A stretch of 64,000 nucleotides of DNA from Brachionus plicatilis. Its lineage: Eukaryota > Rotifera > Eurotatoria > Ploima > Brachionidae. Location: NCBI GenBank assembly GCA_010279815.1, contig QEOQ01000534.1:291103-355102 (forward strand). The letters are read 5' to 3'. The notes under the pieces were generated by a model. The model worked only from the letters and a program-made list of their open reading frames with translations, made no database searches and was not told the origin of the DNA. Made by a program: the position numbers and the translations under genes. Of the stretch, positions 44,601 through 56,600 are shown piece after piece; position 1 is the stretch's first letter; the number at the start of each line of letters is the position of its first letter.

Positions 44601-47600
44601 AAGTTAAGTCACAAAATTTAGTTAAAGGTCATTTAATCCAGAGTTGTTTAAAAGTCACAAGTCTTAAGTCAAGTCAAAGTCATGACTTTGACTTGTTGGA
44701 AAAATTTAAAAAGTACAACACTTTTGCGGTGTAATTTTGATCTTTTAAAGATTTAAGTTAAAACTAAATATTTTATAAATAAAAGTTATCGTTAAGTTAA
44801 ATAAAAAATTCCTAAAATTCTTAATTACTTTATTTTTAAAAAAATATATGAAATGAAATAAGTATATGAAATGAAAATATTTTTTATTTAATAATATTTT
44901 TTAATCAATAATTAATTTCTTTAAATAAATTAATAATAACTTTAAAGTTACAAAGTCAAGACTTGTACTTTTTAAATTTTTTCAACAAGTCAAAGTCATG
45001 ACTTTGACTTTTTAATGACTCTTTGAGACTTTTTATTGTGACTTTTGTACAAGTCTGATTTAATCTATCGAATAAAGTCAAGTTAAAAAAATCATCAATG
45101 AGTAATTGAATTTTAACATTTAAAAAAATTAAGAAATCAATTAAATAAATAATTTTAAAAATGAAAAATTAATTAATTTTTACTAATTTTTTTGACAGCT
45201 TTTTTAGCTACCTTACTCCTCTTGTATTTCCTAAATTAATGTAGCATGCTTCAGCTGGAAAGGAATTCAAAAATTCTCTTTTTGAACCCAAAACAATTCC
45301 TTGAATAATTCTAGTAAATCATTAAGCAATAATTGATGAAAATCTTTTTTTGACATTTAATTTTTTCAAGATAAAATTAATTAAAATTTAAGCCGATTAA
45401 TTATTCTCATTGACAATAAATAGTTATAAGTTCTATTTAGTTAAAAAATTTCCTAAGTACTTTTTAGTTCCATGTAATATTAATAATCTTTTTAAATGAC
45501 AATTAATACTTTTAAATGACGGTTAATACACTTAATTGACATTTTTTCCAATGACTCTTAATCGAAATAAATGACGCTTTAATATGCGGCCAATTTTTAT
45601 TTTTAAAATTTAAAATTTCACAATGCCAAAAAAAAGCGCGTATAATATATTAAAAAAACAAAAATAATATTTTCTAAGACAAAAATATTGATGTTAGTGT
45701 CAATTATTTTTTGTTAGTACAATTAAATTAAAATTATGTCAAATATGATTGAGTTAGTAACTATTTTATTTCTTTGAAAGCTAATTTGATGTAATTGAAA
45801 CAAAATATATCTAAAACATATAATCTAAAACGTTTAAGACCTTCTAAAGCTGATTCCGACAAGATGAGTTTATTGGTGTTATACATAAAGGAAATTATTG
45901 AGCTAGACAATAGTCACTATTCAAAAAATGTCTTTTATCAAAGAAATCCCAAACAACTTAAGCCGCGATGAGTCCATTGAACCAGAACAAGTGAAAAAAA
46001 CTAGGGAAAAGTTTACCTCTCTTTCTGTAGTTTTCGTAACATAGAATCAGCTCAAGGATATCTAGCTATGACTTTTGCCGATAATGAACATTCCACTTGA
46101 AAGAAAGCGTCGTCCAGGTTGCCCTAAAGCTACAACCTTAACAATGCCTTAACTCGTCAGCCAAATGAAACTCAAAATGCAAATGATTTGGGTATCAGCC
46201 TATATGAAGAATCAGATTCGGACGATCCGCCTGTACAAGAGCCAATATCATAAAAACTTCGTCTTGAAAGGACCCAAATCGTTACTCTACAGCCCCAAGT
46301 TAAAAAAAAAACGCGGTCGACCAGTAGAAAAGGAAATTGAATATAATTTTTGTCTATGTTTAATTTTTTTTGTTCTAATTTGATATAAATTGTATTACTT
46401 TTTTTATTTATGTACCTTTTTTATTATAATAGAAATAAAAAAATACATTCGTTCCTTAGTTCAGTAATTTTGTTTTTTATTTCAATATTAATAACATGAT
46501 TAATAATTACATGCCAAAAAAAAGTGAAAAAAATTTAAAATTTTTTTTTAATTCTTTTAATTTTTAAAATCTAAAAATTGAAAAATTTTCTGCATGTACT
46601 TACGCAAATTTTTGTATGACTTGCGGGTGGGGTTGTTTGCTGAAAAGATAGATGGTTGATCCAAAGGACTTTGTCCCGAATTCGAGCCTGAATTAATGGG
46701 TATAGCTATTGGCTTAGGTTTTGCTGTTTGACGTAAAAACATTGTGTCATTGTTTTGGTTCAAATTTACTGTGGGTATAAAATTAGGATTGAATGGTGAA
46801 TTGAATGCGGCATTGGCAGCCTGTATTGCCGAATTAGTTTGCTCATCTGAATACTGATCACCGCTTGGACCATTTCTTACTATGCCATTAAAATTATTCA
46901 TTTGCATCAAGGTTGAATTTTGTATTTGGTAGTGCTGTTCCGAATTGAAACAACTGGTTTCCGAGTTGGCATGAGAGTTATTGGTGAACAAACCCGCTTG
47001 ACTGTTCGCATAGAACTCCATGTCCGAGTTTTGCGTGTTCGACAGACTCAACGGGTTCATTACATTCATCATCATGTGATTGGGGTTGTTAATTAGTAGT
47101 GGTTGATGATGAGGCGTTTTTTGCTTTAGCAGGGTCGAGTTGCTGGACAAGTTTGGTATTGTGTTGAGAAGCTGCTGTTGTTGCTGATGCAAAAGCGCAC
47201 TTTTTTGGTAAGATTCGTCTTCATCTAGCTCATTGCTTCTTTCCGAGCGATTCTTAAATGGCCTGGTGCTAGAAGTCAAGTTGTTGCGGTTGAAATTTTT
47301 GTCTTTGGACTTTGGTTCAGTTTTTTTGCACACAAGAACGGCAACCAGAATGACCACAATTAAAAAAAGTGCCGAAATGCAGGCTGTTATTACCCAAATG
47401 AAGCTTATCTCTAGTTGAACTTTGTGTAGAGGAGAATTTTCATTTTTGTTTAGGACAACTGTTGGTTCAGTTTGGTCCGAATCACTTGATGTTATAATTT
47501 GTCCTCCACCGACTCCGTTTTGATCGGGTGTTCTGAACAGGACCGTGGATGAGGATGTGCCATAGGCGCGACTATTCCGCGCCTGGATCTTAAAGTAGTA

Positions 47601-50600
47601 AATTGTTTCGGGTTTTAAGCTTTTGATTGTATGCTTCATTAACTGATTGCTAGATTGGAACGCGTTTATTATCTCGTTGTTCCATCTTTTGTTTTCTTTG
47701 AAGTTTTTTTCATCCAGGTAGTAAATAATGTAGCCTGAAAAGAAAAAAAAATTCAAAAATTTTTTATTTTTTTATTGATAATTATTAAATTTTTTTTCCA
47801 AGTATTAAAAAAAATTTTTTATTTTCTAGATTTTTATTCAGATAATTTGGAAAGAATGTGTATCAAAAAGTTGGTAAAGTATGAATGAAAATTCAAACAA
47901 CAACCATGAAATTTGTGTTTAAAAAATTAAAATAATTCTATTAGATCGTTGTATTTTGATTTAATTGTATTTGGGCTCAAAATAAATATTTAGTTTGAAA
48001 TTAGTTAATTTGAATTTTTTCCAAAAAGAAAGAAGAAAATCATAAACTGCAAAATTGAACTCAAATTTATGATAGGTATTTTTTTCAAAGCTATATTCTT
48101 TGAAAAAGCTTTAAATTTTCTATCTTAATTTATTAAATTTTTTCTCATAAGAAAATTAATTTTAATTCAACCTTTGATTTTGAATATTGTATATTGTGAA
48201 AATCTTGCCAAATAGTGACTGATCTTTTTTGACTAGAAAAATTTCAATGAAAAATTTATTTGCAGACTTGGGCAAAAATGAAAAAAAAAATATTTCAAAG
48301 CCCTTTCAAAGCCCTTTCAAAGTCAAGTCAATTCAGTACATTGACTTTAAATTTAAGCCACCTTTAAGTCTGAGTCTTTGAAATAACAAAGAACAAAGAG
48401 ACCAATGGTCGAAACCTCGAGATACATGATCGTGCTCATTTGTTGATAAAAAAAAAGAAAAATATATAAACAATTAAAAATTAATTTTTTTGAAATTAAT
48501 ATCAAAGTAACAAAGTAATTTATAAAATTTAATAAAAAATATATTGAAATTATCATTTATTCGGTATTGTGAAATTCAAGAACAAAAATAAGCATACTTT
48601 AATTGCAACATTGGTGCTCAGAAAGAGATAGCATCACTGAAGAAACTGAACCAGACAAAGATTTTGTTGTCAAATTTGATCATGGTGTTAACAAGGATAA
48701 ATCAATTTTTTTAGATTGTTCATTGCAACAAGGCGGTTTCTAAGTAATATAACCAAGTCTATTCATACTACGGTTGATGCCATTTATGAACTAATTTTAC
48801 AGGGATTTTCATTTTAAATGGTCGGTACAACAGATAAACAAGAACATTTTCATCCGTTCGGAATGGCAGTCACTTCCAATGAAACTCATGCAGATTTAAA
48901 GTTTGTTTTTAATTCTTTAAAAGTACAGTGGTGTTACGATATCTGTATTTTACTATTTTTTACTATATTTTACGTAAAATATCGTAAATTTACGTAAAAT
49001 TACCAAAGGAAAATTTAGTAAATTTACGGTATTTTTCGTAAAATATAGTAAAAAATAGTAAAAACCAAAATGTCTAAAAAAAACCGAATTTTTGACATTT
49101 TTTAAAGATTTTTTGTTTTTTTTTTTAGTTTTTTATTTTTAAAGAAAAAAAAAAATTTTTTAAGTTTTACTTTTTTTTACCTTTTTTTACGTAAATTATG
49201 GTAAATTTTGGTAAATTTTAATTAAAAAGAGGCAAATTAAAGAAAAAGAAATTGAATCAACAAAAAAATTGAGTCATTTTTTAAGCAATTTAAAGGCAAT
49301 TAAAAGTTCATCCTAGTTCACTCTAAAATACAAAAAAATAATTTTTTAGGCTTCGTTATCGCCGTTTACGCCAGGCCCCATATTTATCAGATGCGCACAA
49401 ACTAGCGAGGCTAGTTTGATTTTTAAAACATAAAGATTTTGACTTTAAAGTTGTTATATTTGTTGATGAAACAACTATAAGATTATTCGAAAGACCGCTT
49501 TATCATTTACGATACCCTTCTTCATATCCCAAAGCTTTACCATGTTCATCCAAAAATAGATCGAAGATTAATATATGGGGCGGAATTTCATTTAAAGGCG
49601 CAACAGAATTCGCTGTATTTTTACTTAATTTTATTTAACTTTACTTCGTTTTAATAAAAAATATATATTTTTGCTTAAAAAAGAAATTTAAGGAAAATAT
49701 GAACGATGAGTTATACTGTGAAATTTTAGCAAAATATTTTTTACCATTTGGAGCTCATAAATACAACTACTTTTTTAAATTGCATCAAGATAATGACCCC
49801 AAACATACATCAAGCTTGTGTACTTCATATTTAACAGAAAATGACGTGTTTTGGGTAACTTAATCTTTTATATTTTCCAAGAATTAAAAATAATTTAAAG
49901 GTAAGATCACCGCCAAAATCACTGGATTTAAACCCAATAGAGCTTTTGTGGAATGAGCTAAAAGTTTATATAAGGGGCAAAAACTTAAAAAGCGATTTGG
50001 ATGCGTTTGATGCTATTTTACGTAAATTTACGATATTTTACGTAAAATATAGTTAAAAAATAGTAAAATAAAGATATCGTAACACCACTGTAATATCAGA
50101 GAAGTTAATAGAAAATTTTTCCTAAAGTCCAACAATAGTTAGAGAAAATCATTTTGTCATACATATAACTTTTTTATGTTATTTTATTTTTATTATTTTT
50201 GTCAAATTTGTAGAATGAAATAAAATAATTTTGACAATAAAAAATATTTATTTTTGCTATTTCTTCATTTAATTTTGTCATTCAAAAAAAAAAAACAATC
50301 GGTCACTAAAATATATATTTTTTTGTCAGTAAAAAAATGAAAAGGGTCTGTGAATTCTGGTTTTCTTCTTCTTTTTTTTTTAAAAAGTAAAATGGACAAA
50401 ATACCTGAATTATGGAGTAAATTAGGAGCTTTCCAAGTAATGATAACATTGCCACTTGAGGTTGGATCACTTTGAATATTGATTTGAGTTGGTGCCGGAC
50501 TAGCCTCCATGGTCATCTGAGAAGTGGTCATGCTCCAAGGCGACTCTCTTCCATTTGCCACCAATCTGACTGCAAAATCGTACAAAGTATTCGCCATCAA

Positions 50601-53600
50601 ATCATTAATGATCACATTTCTCTCCGTGGCATTCTTGTACATAAATTTTGCCTTTGCCAAATCGGCCACTATCCTGTATCTGACTGTGTAGACCCTGTCA
50701 TCGACAATGGACTCATCTGGTCTGAGGTGCCAATCGGTCCAGCGGACCTCGATCGCCCGAGACGATATAGCCACCGCTTGAACATTCAAAGGCGGAAACA
50801 AGTTCTCACTGTGGCTCAAAGTCGACTTTCTCTTGGTAAAAACATCCTTCAACACCTCCATGCCATATCCAGCATTATTACCAGCCCTCAGACTCACAAC
50901 ATACTGTGACGACGCAACCAAATTCTCAAGAATAAACGAGTTCTTGTCACCCGGCACTTCGACCTCTATCTTTGGATAACCAATGCCATAGGTGAGCAAA
51001 TATTTTCTAACAAGCGTAAAGTTGGAGTCTGGCGGCGCCACCCACTGGATCACAATGGATTCATCGGTGGGCTCGGTGTGAATTTGAGCCGGCCGACCGG
51101 GCACCCTGCTCTCGTCCATTTGGTGCGCAAAAGTCTGCGCAATCACCCAGTCGGACGCCGGACCACTTCCGTTCCCAGTCTTGGCCGTCACTCTGAACGA
51201 GTATTTGTGACCGGGCAAAAAGCCCGACACCACCTTGGACCTGGGCTCGCTCTCCACCTCCAAATGCCACATTTGCTTGTCATTCTCCTTGACGTCTATT
51301 GTGTAGCCGATTATGGGCCCGTTGCGCTTGTCCAGCGCCGGCAACTGCCACTTGACCAACACGGCACTTGTGTTCACTGTTTCGGTGGCCAGATTTTCGG
51401 GCGGACCGTCCGGCACATCGCTCGGCGTCTCCACCAAAATAGCCACACTGTTCTCCCTCAAATAGCTCTCATCTATGTACTCATCGAACGGTTCGCTTTC
51501 ACTGGCCACAAAGCCATTTGGCCAAGTGGAACTGCCATGTCTGTCAAAATAGTTCATGTCTATGGCAACCAGCCGAAATTTGTAAGTGGAATATTTGAGC
51601 AGATCTTCAAGCAAAAATTCATAGTGGTCCGAGTTGGCAAAGTCACTCGGTATGTCAATGTTGATGTACTTCTCGGCCGATTTTTCCTCTTGGTCACCTC
51701 TGGCCTCATAGTAAAAATCATCACTCAGTGCCTCATCCAAAGAGTCATCATACTGTTCCATTTGACTTGGTACGAACTGGTTGGCATGCAGATCGCCGCT
51801 GGTAACTGGTCCATAGTGAACATGCTGATAGTACAGACGATATTTGAGCAGGCTGTTTGAGTTTGGTCTTTTCCATTTGAATCGGAGAGTGGGACTGAAT
51901 GTGACAATGCCATCACTTGCATAATAATCAATCAGCTCGGCCTTGAAGTCGACTGGAGCGTTGGACAAGTGGTGGTGAGTTGTGGTCTCAATTTGTGCAC
52001 TGGGACCATACGTGCCCATTCCAAACGCTCTCACACTAATCATGTACTCAGTGTTTGGTGTGAGGCCATCGATCAGACATGCAGTGGCCGTGGTGTTTGT
52101 TTGTCTTTGACGCTGGGTTCCTTTGGCACGCCAGTTCACCTCATAGGTCAAGTGGTCGATGCCGCGCATCACAGACGGCGCCTTCCACTCGATTCGGATC
52201 GATTTGGCCTCAGTTAGGCTGGTTTTTAGACCAAGCGGTGAGCTTAGGTGAACAATGGCACTGGTGGTGCTGGTGGCAATGATGGCGCTGGTTTTGGGCG
52301 CCAAAAAGACTGGATGCGTTGTTTTGAGTGAGTTGGAATCGTAGTCGTAGTCGTAGTGGTCCGAGTGGACAATAAGCTGGGCCATGCTTTGAATGGTGGC
52401 CAGGTGGTTTGAGGCCACGCATTGGTAGTAGCCTTCATCTTGGCCAATGATGCCGAGAATTTTCAAATTGCCTTGGTTCGAGTTGAACTGGAAATAGTCG
52501 CTGGGATAGATTGGCTCGCCATTTTTGTACCATTGAATGGTCGGATGGGGCACCCCATACGCCGAGCACTCCAATTCGGCGTCTGACTTTAGGCTGGCGT
52601 TCAAGTTGGCTGGCTCTTTGACAAAACGAGGCGCTACCAGGACTTTGAGAAGCGCGCTTCGCTCGTCGCACTCGTGGTCGAGTGCATGGTGGCCACAGAT
52701 GCGGCATGTGTAGCTGCCGGCGTCCGACTCGAGCACTTTTTCTATCCGCAGGCTGACGCCGTGCACTATCCGAACATGGTCGTTGAACTTGGGTTCAAGA
52801 GCCAGGCCGTCTTTGAGCCAATTGTAGGCGAATGAAGAAGAATTGAGGCCCGGTGCTGCGTCGTTCTGGGCCAAGCATTCAAAGCTGACCTCGTCCTCTT
52901 CCTGCACGACACGGTCCTCTGGCCAAAGTTTAAATTTTGGATGCATTCTGGAAGCAGATGCTGGCCCATTTTTGACAACTTTTTTCACTTCTACATACGC
53001 TCTACGCGACTCAAATGTGACAGAGCGAAATTTTACCACACAATGGTACCAGCCCGAGTCAGACTCGTCTACGCCCACTATCTCCAAAGAGCCGTCTTTA
53101 TAGACACTCTTAAAATTTTTCAAAATAAATTTTTAAGAATATTAAGTAATGTATCAATTCCAGAGTTGTTTAAAAGTCACAAATCTCAAGTCAAGTCCAA
53201 GTCCGGAATTTTTTTTTTTTTTTCAAAAGTACGACCAAAGGCTTTAGTTTTTTTTTCCAAAAAAAATTCCAAGTCCGGACTTTAAAATTTTGAATACTGA
53301 AGAAGAAATTTATGCTAGAAAATTGCAATAAAATTCTGATATATGGCAAATCTATTGCATTAGACAACCCAAGAGTATATATAAATCTTTTGATATGAAG
53401 CCTGATCTAGCAAATTTAAAAATTAAGAAAGAATTTAAAAAAAAAAAATTCTGGACTTGGACTTTTTTTGAGACTTTTAAACAACTCTGATCAATTCAAA
53501 GACAATTAATGGAATAAAAAAACAGAGTTGTTTTTTAAAGTTCCAAATTGATCCAAGTGAAAGAATTTAATTATTTTTTATCTTAAAGTTTTTGTTTATT

Positions 53601-56600
53601 TTTATTTGGACTTGGACTTTAAACAAAAAAAATTAATTTTTTTAATTAATTTTTTAAAGTCTTTGACTTGGACTTTGATTTAAGACATGTGAATTTTGAA
53701 CAACTCTGAAAAAACTTTAAGATTTTTTTTAGAAAAATTTTTAAAAACAAAACACAAGATTTGAATTTTTTTCTCTTAATAGAATAATTATTTCATATTT
53801 AAATTATTTATAAAGATAAAATGTAGAAAAAATAGTTCATAGAAAATTGCGTATAATACATAAAAATAACAAAAATTATTATTTGAAAAACAAAAATATT
53901 TAAGTTAGGATTATTTTTAATTATCAATGACAAAATTAATAAAAAGTGCCAATAATATTTATAACATATTCATTTTTTATTTTTTCGGCAAAAAATTAAC
54001 TAAATTGAAACAAACATACTAGAAAATAAAAACAAAAAATTCCTGATTACAATAAAAATAAATTTTACGTTTTTTATTTTCTTTTTTTTCTTATTTTTAT
54101 AAAAAATAAAAAAAATGAATTTTGATCTTGGTTTATCTTTAAGATCTTAACTTTTTCTTTAACTGTATAAATTTCAATTATACTATTTTCTAAACATATT
54201 TATACAATTTGAAAAAAAATGTCAATTTTTGGAAAAATTCTTAAAAATATTTCATTAGAGCCTCTTGAGCCTAATGCTATTCATAGAAAGAAAACTAGAG
54301 GAAAAAGTAAAATCTATTTGCCTTATGGACATGTAAGCGTGAAACCGGGAATCTATGTGGTATCAATGTGTAGCATCTTAAATTAGACCGAAATAGTTCC
54401 AAATATTGAATTAAACGACTCAGTTATGATCTGTCTCAGCAACGAGATTCATCATCATTCAAGCTGAGAGGCACCTAATACACATTACGTTATTAAAGAA
54501 CCAGCAAGAGCTATGATAATTGAATATGAAAAAACGAGTAGAAGTAGAAAAGACTAGTGATTCGGTAGTAAAAAGAAGACGCGGTCGACCTGCTGTATTT
54601 TAAAAATAAAAATAGATAAATATTAATTATTTTTTTCTTAAAAATAGAAATTTTGTTTTTCTTGTTTAATTTTTGTATCAATTAACACAATTTTGCTCAT
54701 TTTTTTAAATATTAAATATCAATAAATAAATATAATCCTAGCTTCAGTATTTTTGTTTTTAAATTGCATAAAACTAACAAAAGTGATAATTATATGCCAT
54801 AGGAAATGTAAAGAATTTTTTTCAGATTTTTAATCAAAGACAATAAGCTGACAAATTATTTCTTAATCAATCTACAAAAACAAAATTTTTTATTTAATTT
54901 AATTAGTTAAAGTGGTTTTTTCAGAACAAATTTTTTTTTCAAAATTAACTAATGAAATAAATTTTTTTAAATTAAAATTTTTGTTTTTAAGTTAATTGAG
55001 AAAAATTTTAGATATTTTTTCAATTTATTGTCTCTGAAAAATTAAGAGAAATTAAAATTCTGGAAAAAAAAATTCTGGAAAATAATTATTCTATGAAGAA
55101 AAAAATTTATGAATTGAACGTTCACCGAAAAAAAAATTATTTTATAAATTTATTAATTAATTACTAGTTCTGGCTTTGCAGTTAAAAAGCTGTTGTCTTT
55201 GAACCACTCGTATTTAACTAGATTGATGATATTTTCATTGAGAATTTTTATATGACTGGTCAGGTTTGGTTTACATCGCAGCAACAGCCGATTGCCTACG
55301 CTGATACTCGCGTTTTGTGGCTGGCGCAAGAACCCGTTGTTGTCGGCTCCTAGAAAAAAATGGATTATTTCTCTTTATTTTTTTTTGGAAAAAAATTGCT
55401 GGTGGTACCTCTTGAGGGTTTTACGAATAAATTTTTGCCATAGAACAAATTGTCAGCATTGCTTAAGCAAATCAGGGAGAAAATGGCCAAAAGTCTAGAA
55501 GCCATGATGATGCATCATAGAAATTTAAACTGAAAGACAGAGAAGGTGGTCAAAAATCGCTAATTACAATCGATATAATTCTAATTTATCTTTTTTAATT
55601 AATTTAAAAATTAAAAGAAAATTTACAAAAAGTAAATAAATCATTATTTGATTGGTATTTAGAATTGTTTATCATGATCAATTTATCATTTTTAATTAAT
55701 CTTCAAAGTATCGAATCTTAATCACACAGAGGTTATCGTTAATTGAATCTAAGTTGATGACAGCCCAACAATTCCTGCAAATATTTAGACCAGTGAATTG
55801 ATTTGTGAGCATAGTTTTAGGATAATCTGTGGCTCGCTATACGGATACTAATGCATAGTTCTTGATGAAAAGATTTTGTTAACAAAAAATAACTTTTTCT
55901 TCTACTCTTTGCTATTTAAAAAAAAAAGATTTTTTTCTGATCTTTTTTGAGAAAAATTTCACTTTTTAACTTAGATTAAGAAAAGCGAAAAATTATTCTT
56001 CGTAAATTTTTTCTGCTAGAAATATTAAATTTTTACTTCATTTTTTAAAATTAAATCAAGATGATTTGTAAGATAAAAGAGGTAAAAATTATATAACAAT
56101 TTTTGCTTCAATTAATAATTTTTTTTTCATATCTACTGGTAAAATTGCTCTAAATCTATAATTTAATAATATAAATTAATTCACAGACACAGTTCCATTA
56201 TCTTACTCGGTAAATTCGTAGTTTATTTTACAGCAAAAAAAATATGCTTATCAAACATACAAATTTGATTTTACACTTCCTAAAATTAATTATAAACTTT
56301 CTGAAAATTATGACATAGCTAAAAAATGTAACACAAATAAAAAAAAATGTAAAAATAAATCTCTTCAATTCTAATCTTTTATTTCCATATCAATAAACAT
56401 AAATAATAGTTGTTATAGGACCATTTAGTGAAGCTTTTGCAATTCGTGGCTTTTAAAAATTTTTAATCAAATTAAATTTTTTTTAATTAACTCTTATATT
56501 TTTATAAATTCTATGCAATATGTGTCTTATAAATAATCACAAGTTATGTTTAAACAATCATTTTGATCGATATTAGAGTAAAATGAATTAAAATAACTAG

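Larger units (their letters stand above)
42251..46603. other. last DCC intron, transposon-rich
   Basis: 4.35 kb, AT-rich. It contains the hAT-type miniature element at 44639, a possible larger element at 44092-45591, and an AT-hook element at 45637. No further exon was seen. Confidence 0.6.
47735..50404. other. DCC intron with a Tc1-type element
   Basis: 2.7 kb. The right half is the DD34E element at 48926-50090. At about 48262-48377 there is a weak CAGACTTGGGC / AAGTCTG pair with repeated CCCTTTCAAAG that may be another hAT-type miniature. Confidence 0.55.
53109..55164. other. DCC intron with three miniature elements
   Basis: 2.06 kb, occupied by two hAT-type miniatures (53161, 53523) and the second AT-hook element (53848). 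The rest is AT-rich. Confidence 0.6.

Noticed and set aside
51078..51860. 260-codon plus-strand frame inside DCC
   Set aside because: It is antisense to the large DCC exon, which explains the open frame; no family features.
52435..52978. Minus-strand frames of 70-90 codons in other phases within the DCC exon
   Set aside because: Alternative-frame shadows of the Ig3/Ig4 coding sequence.
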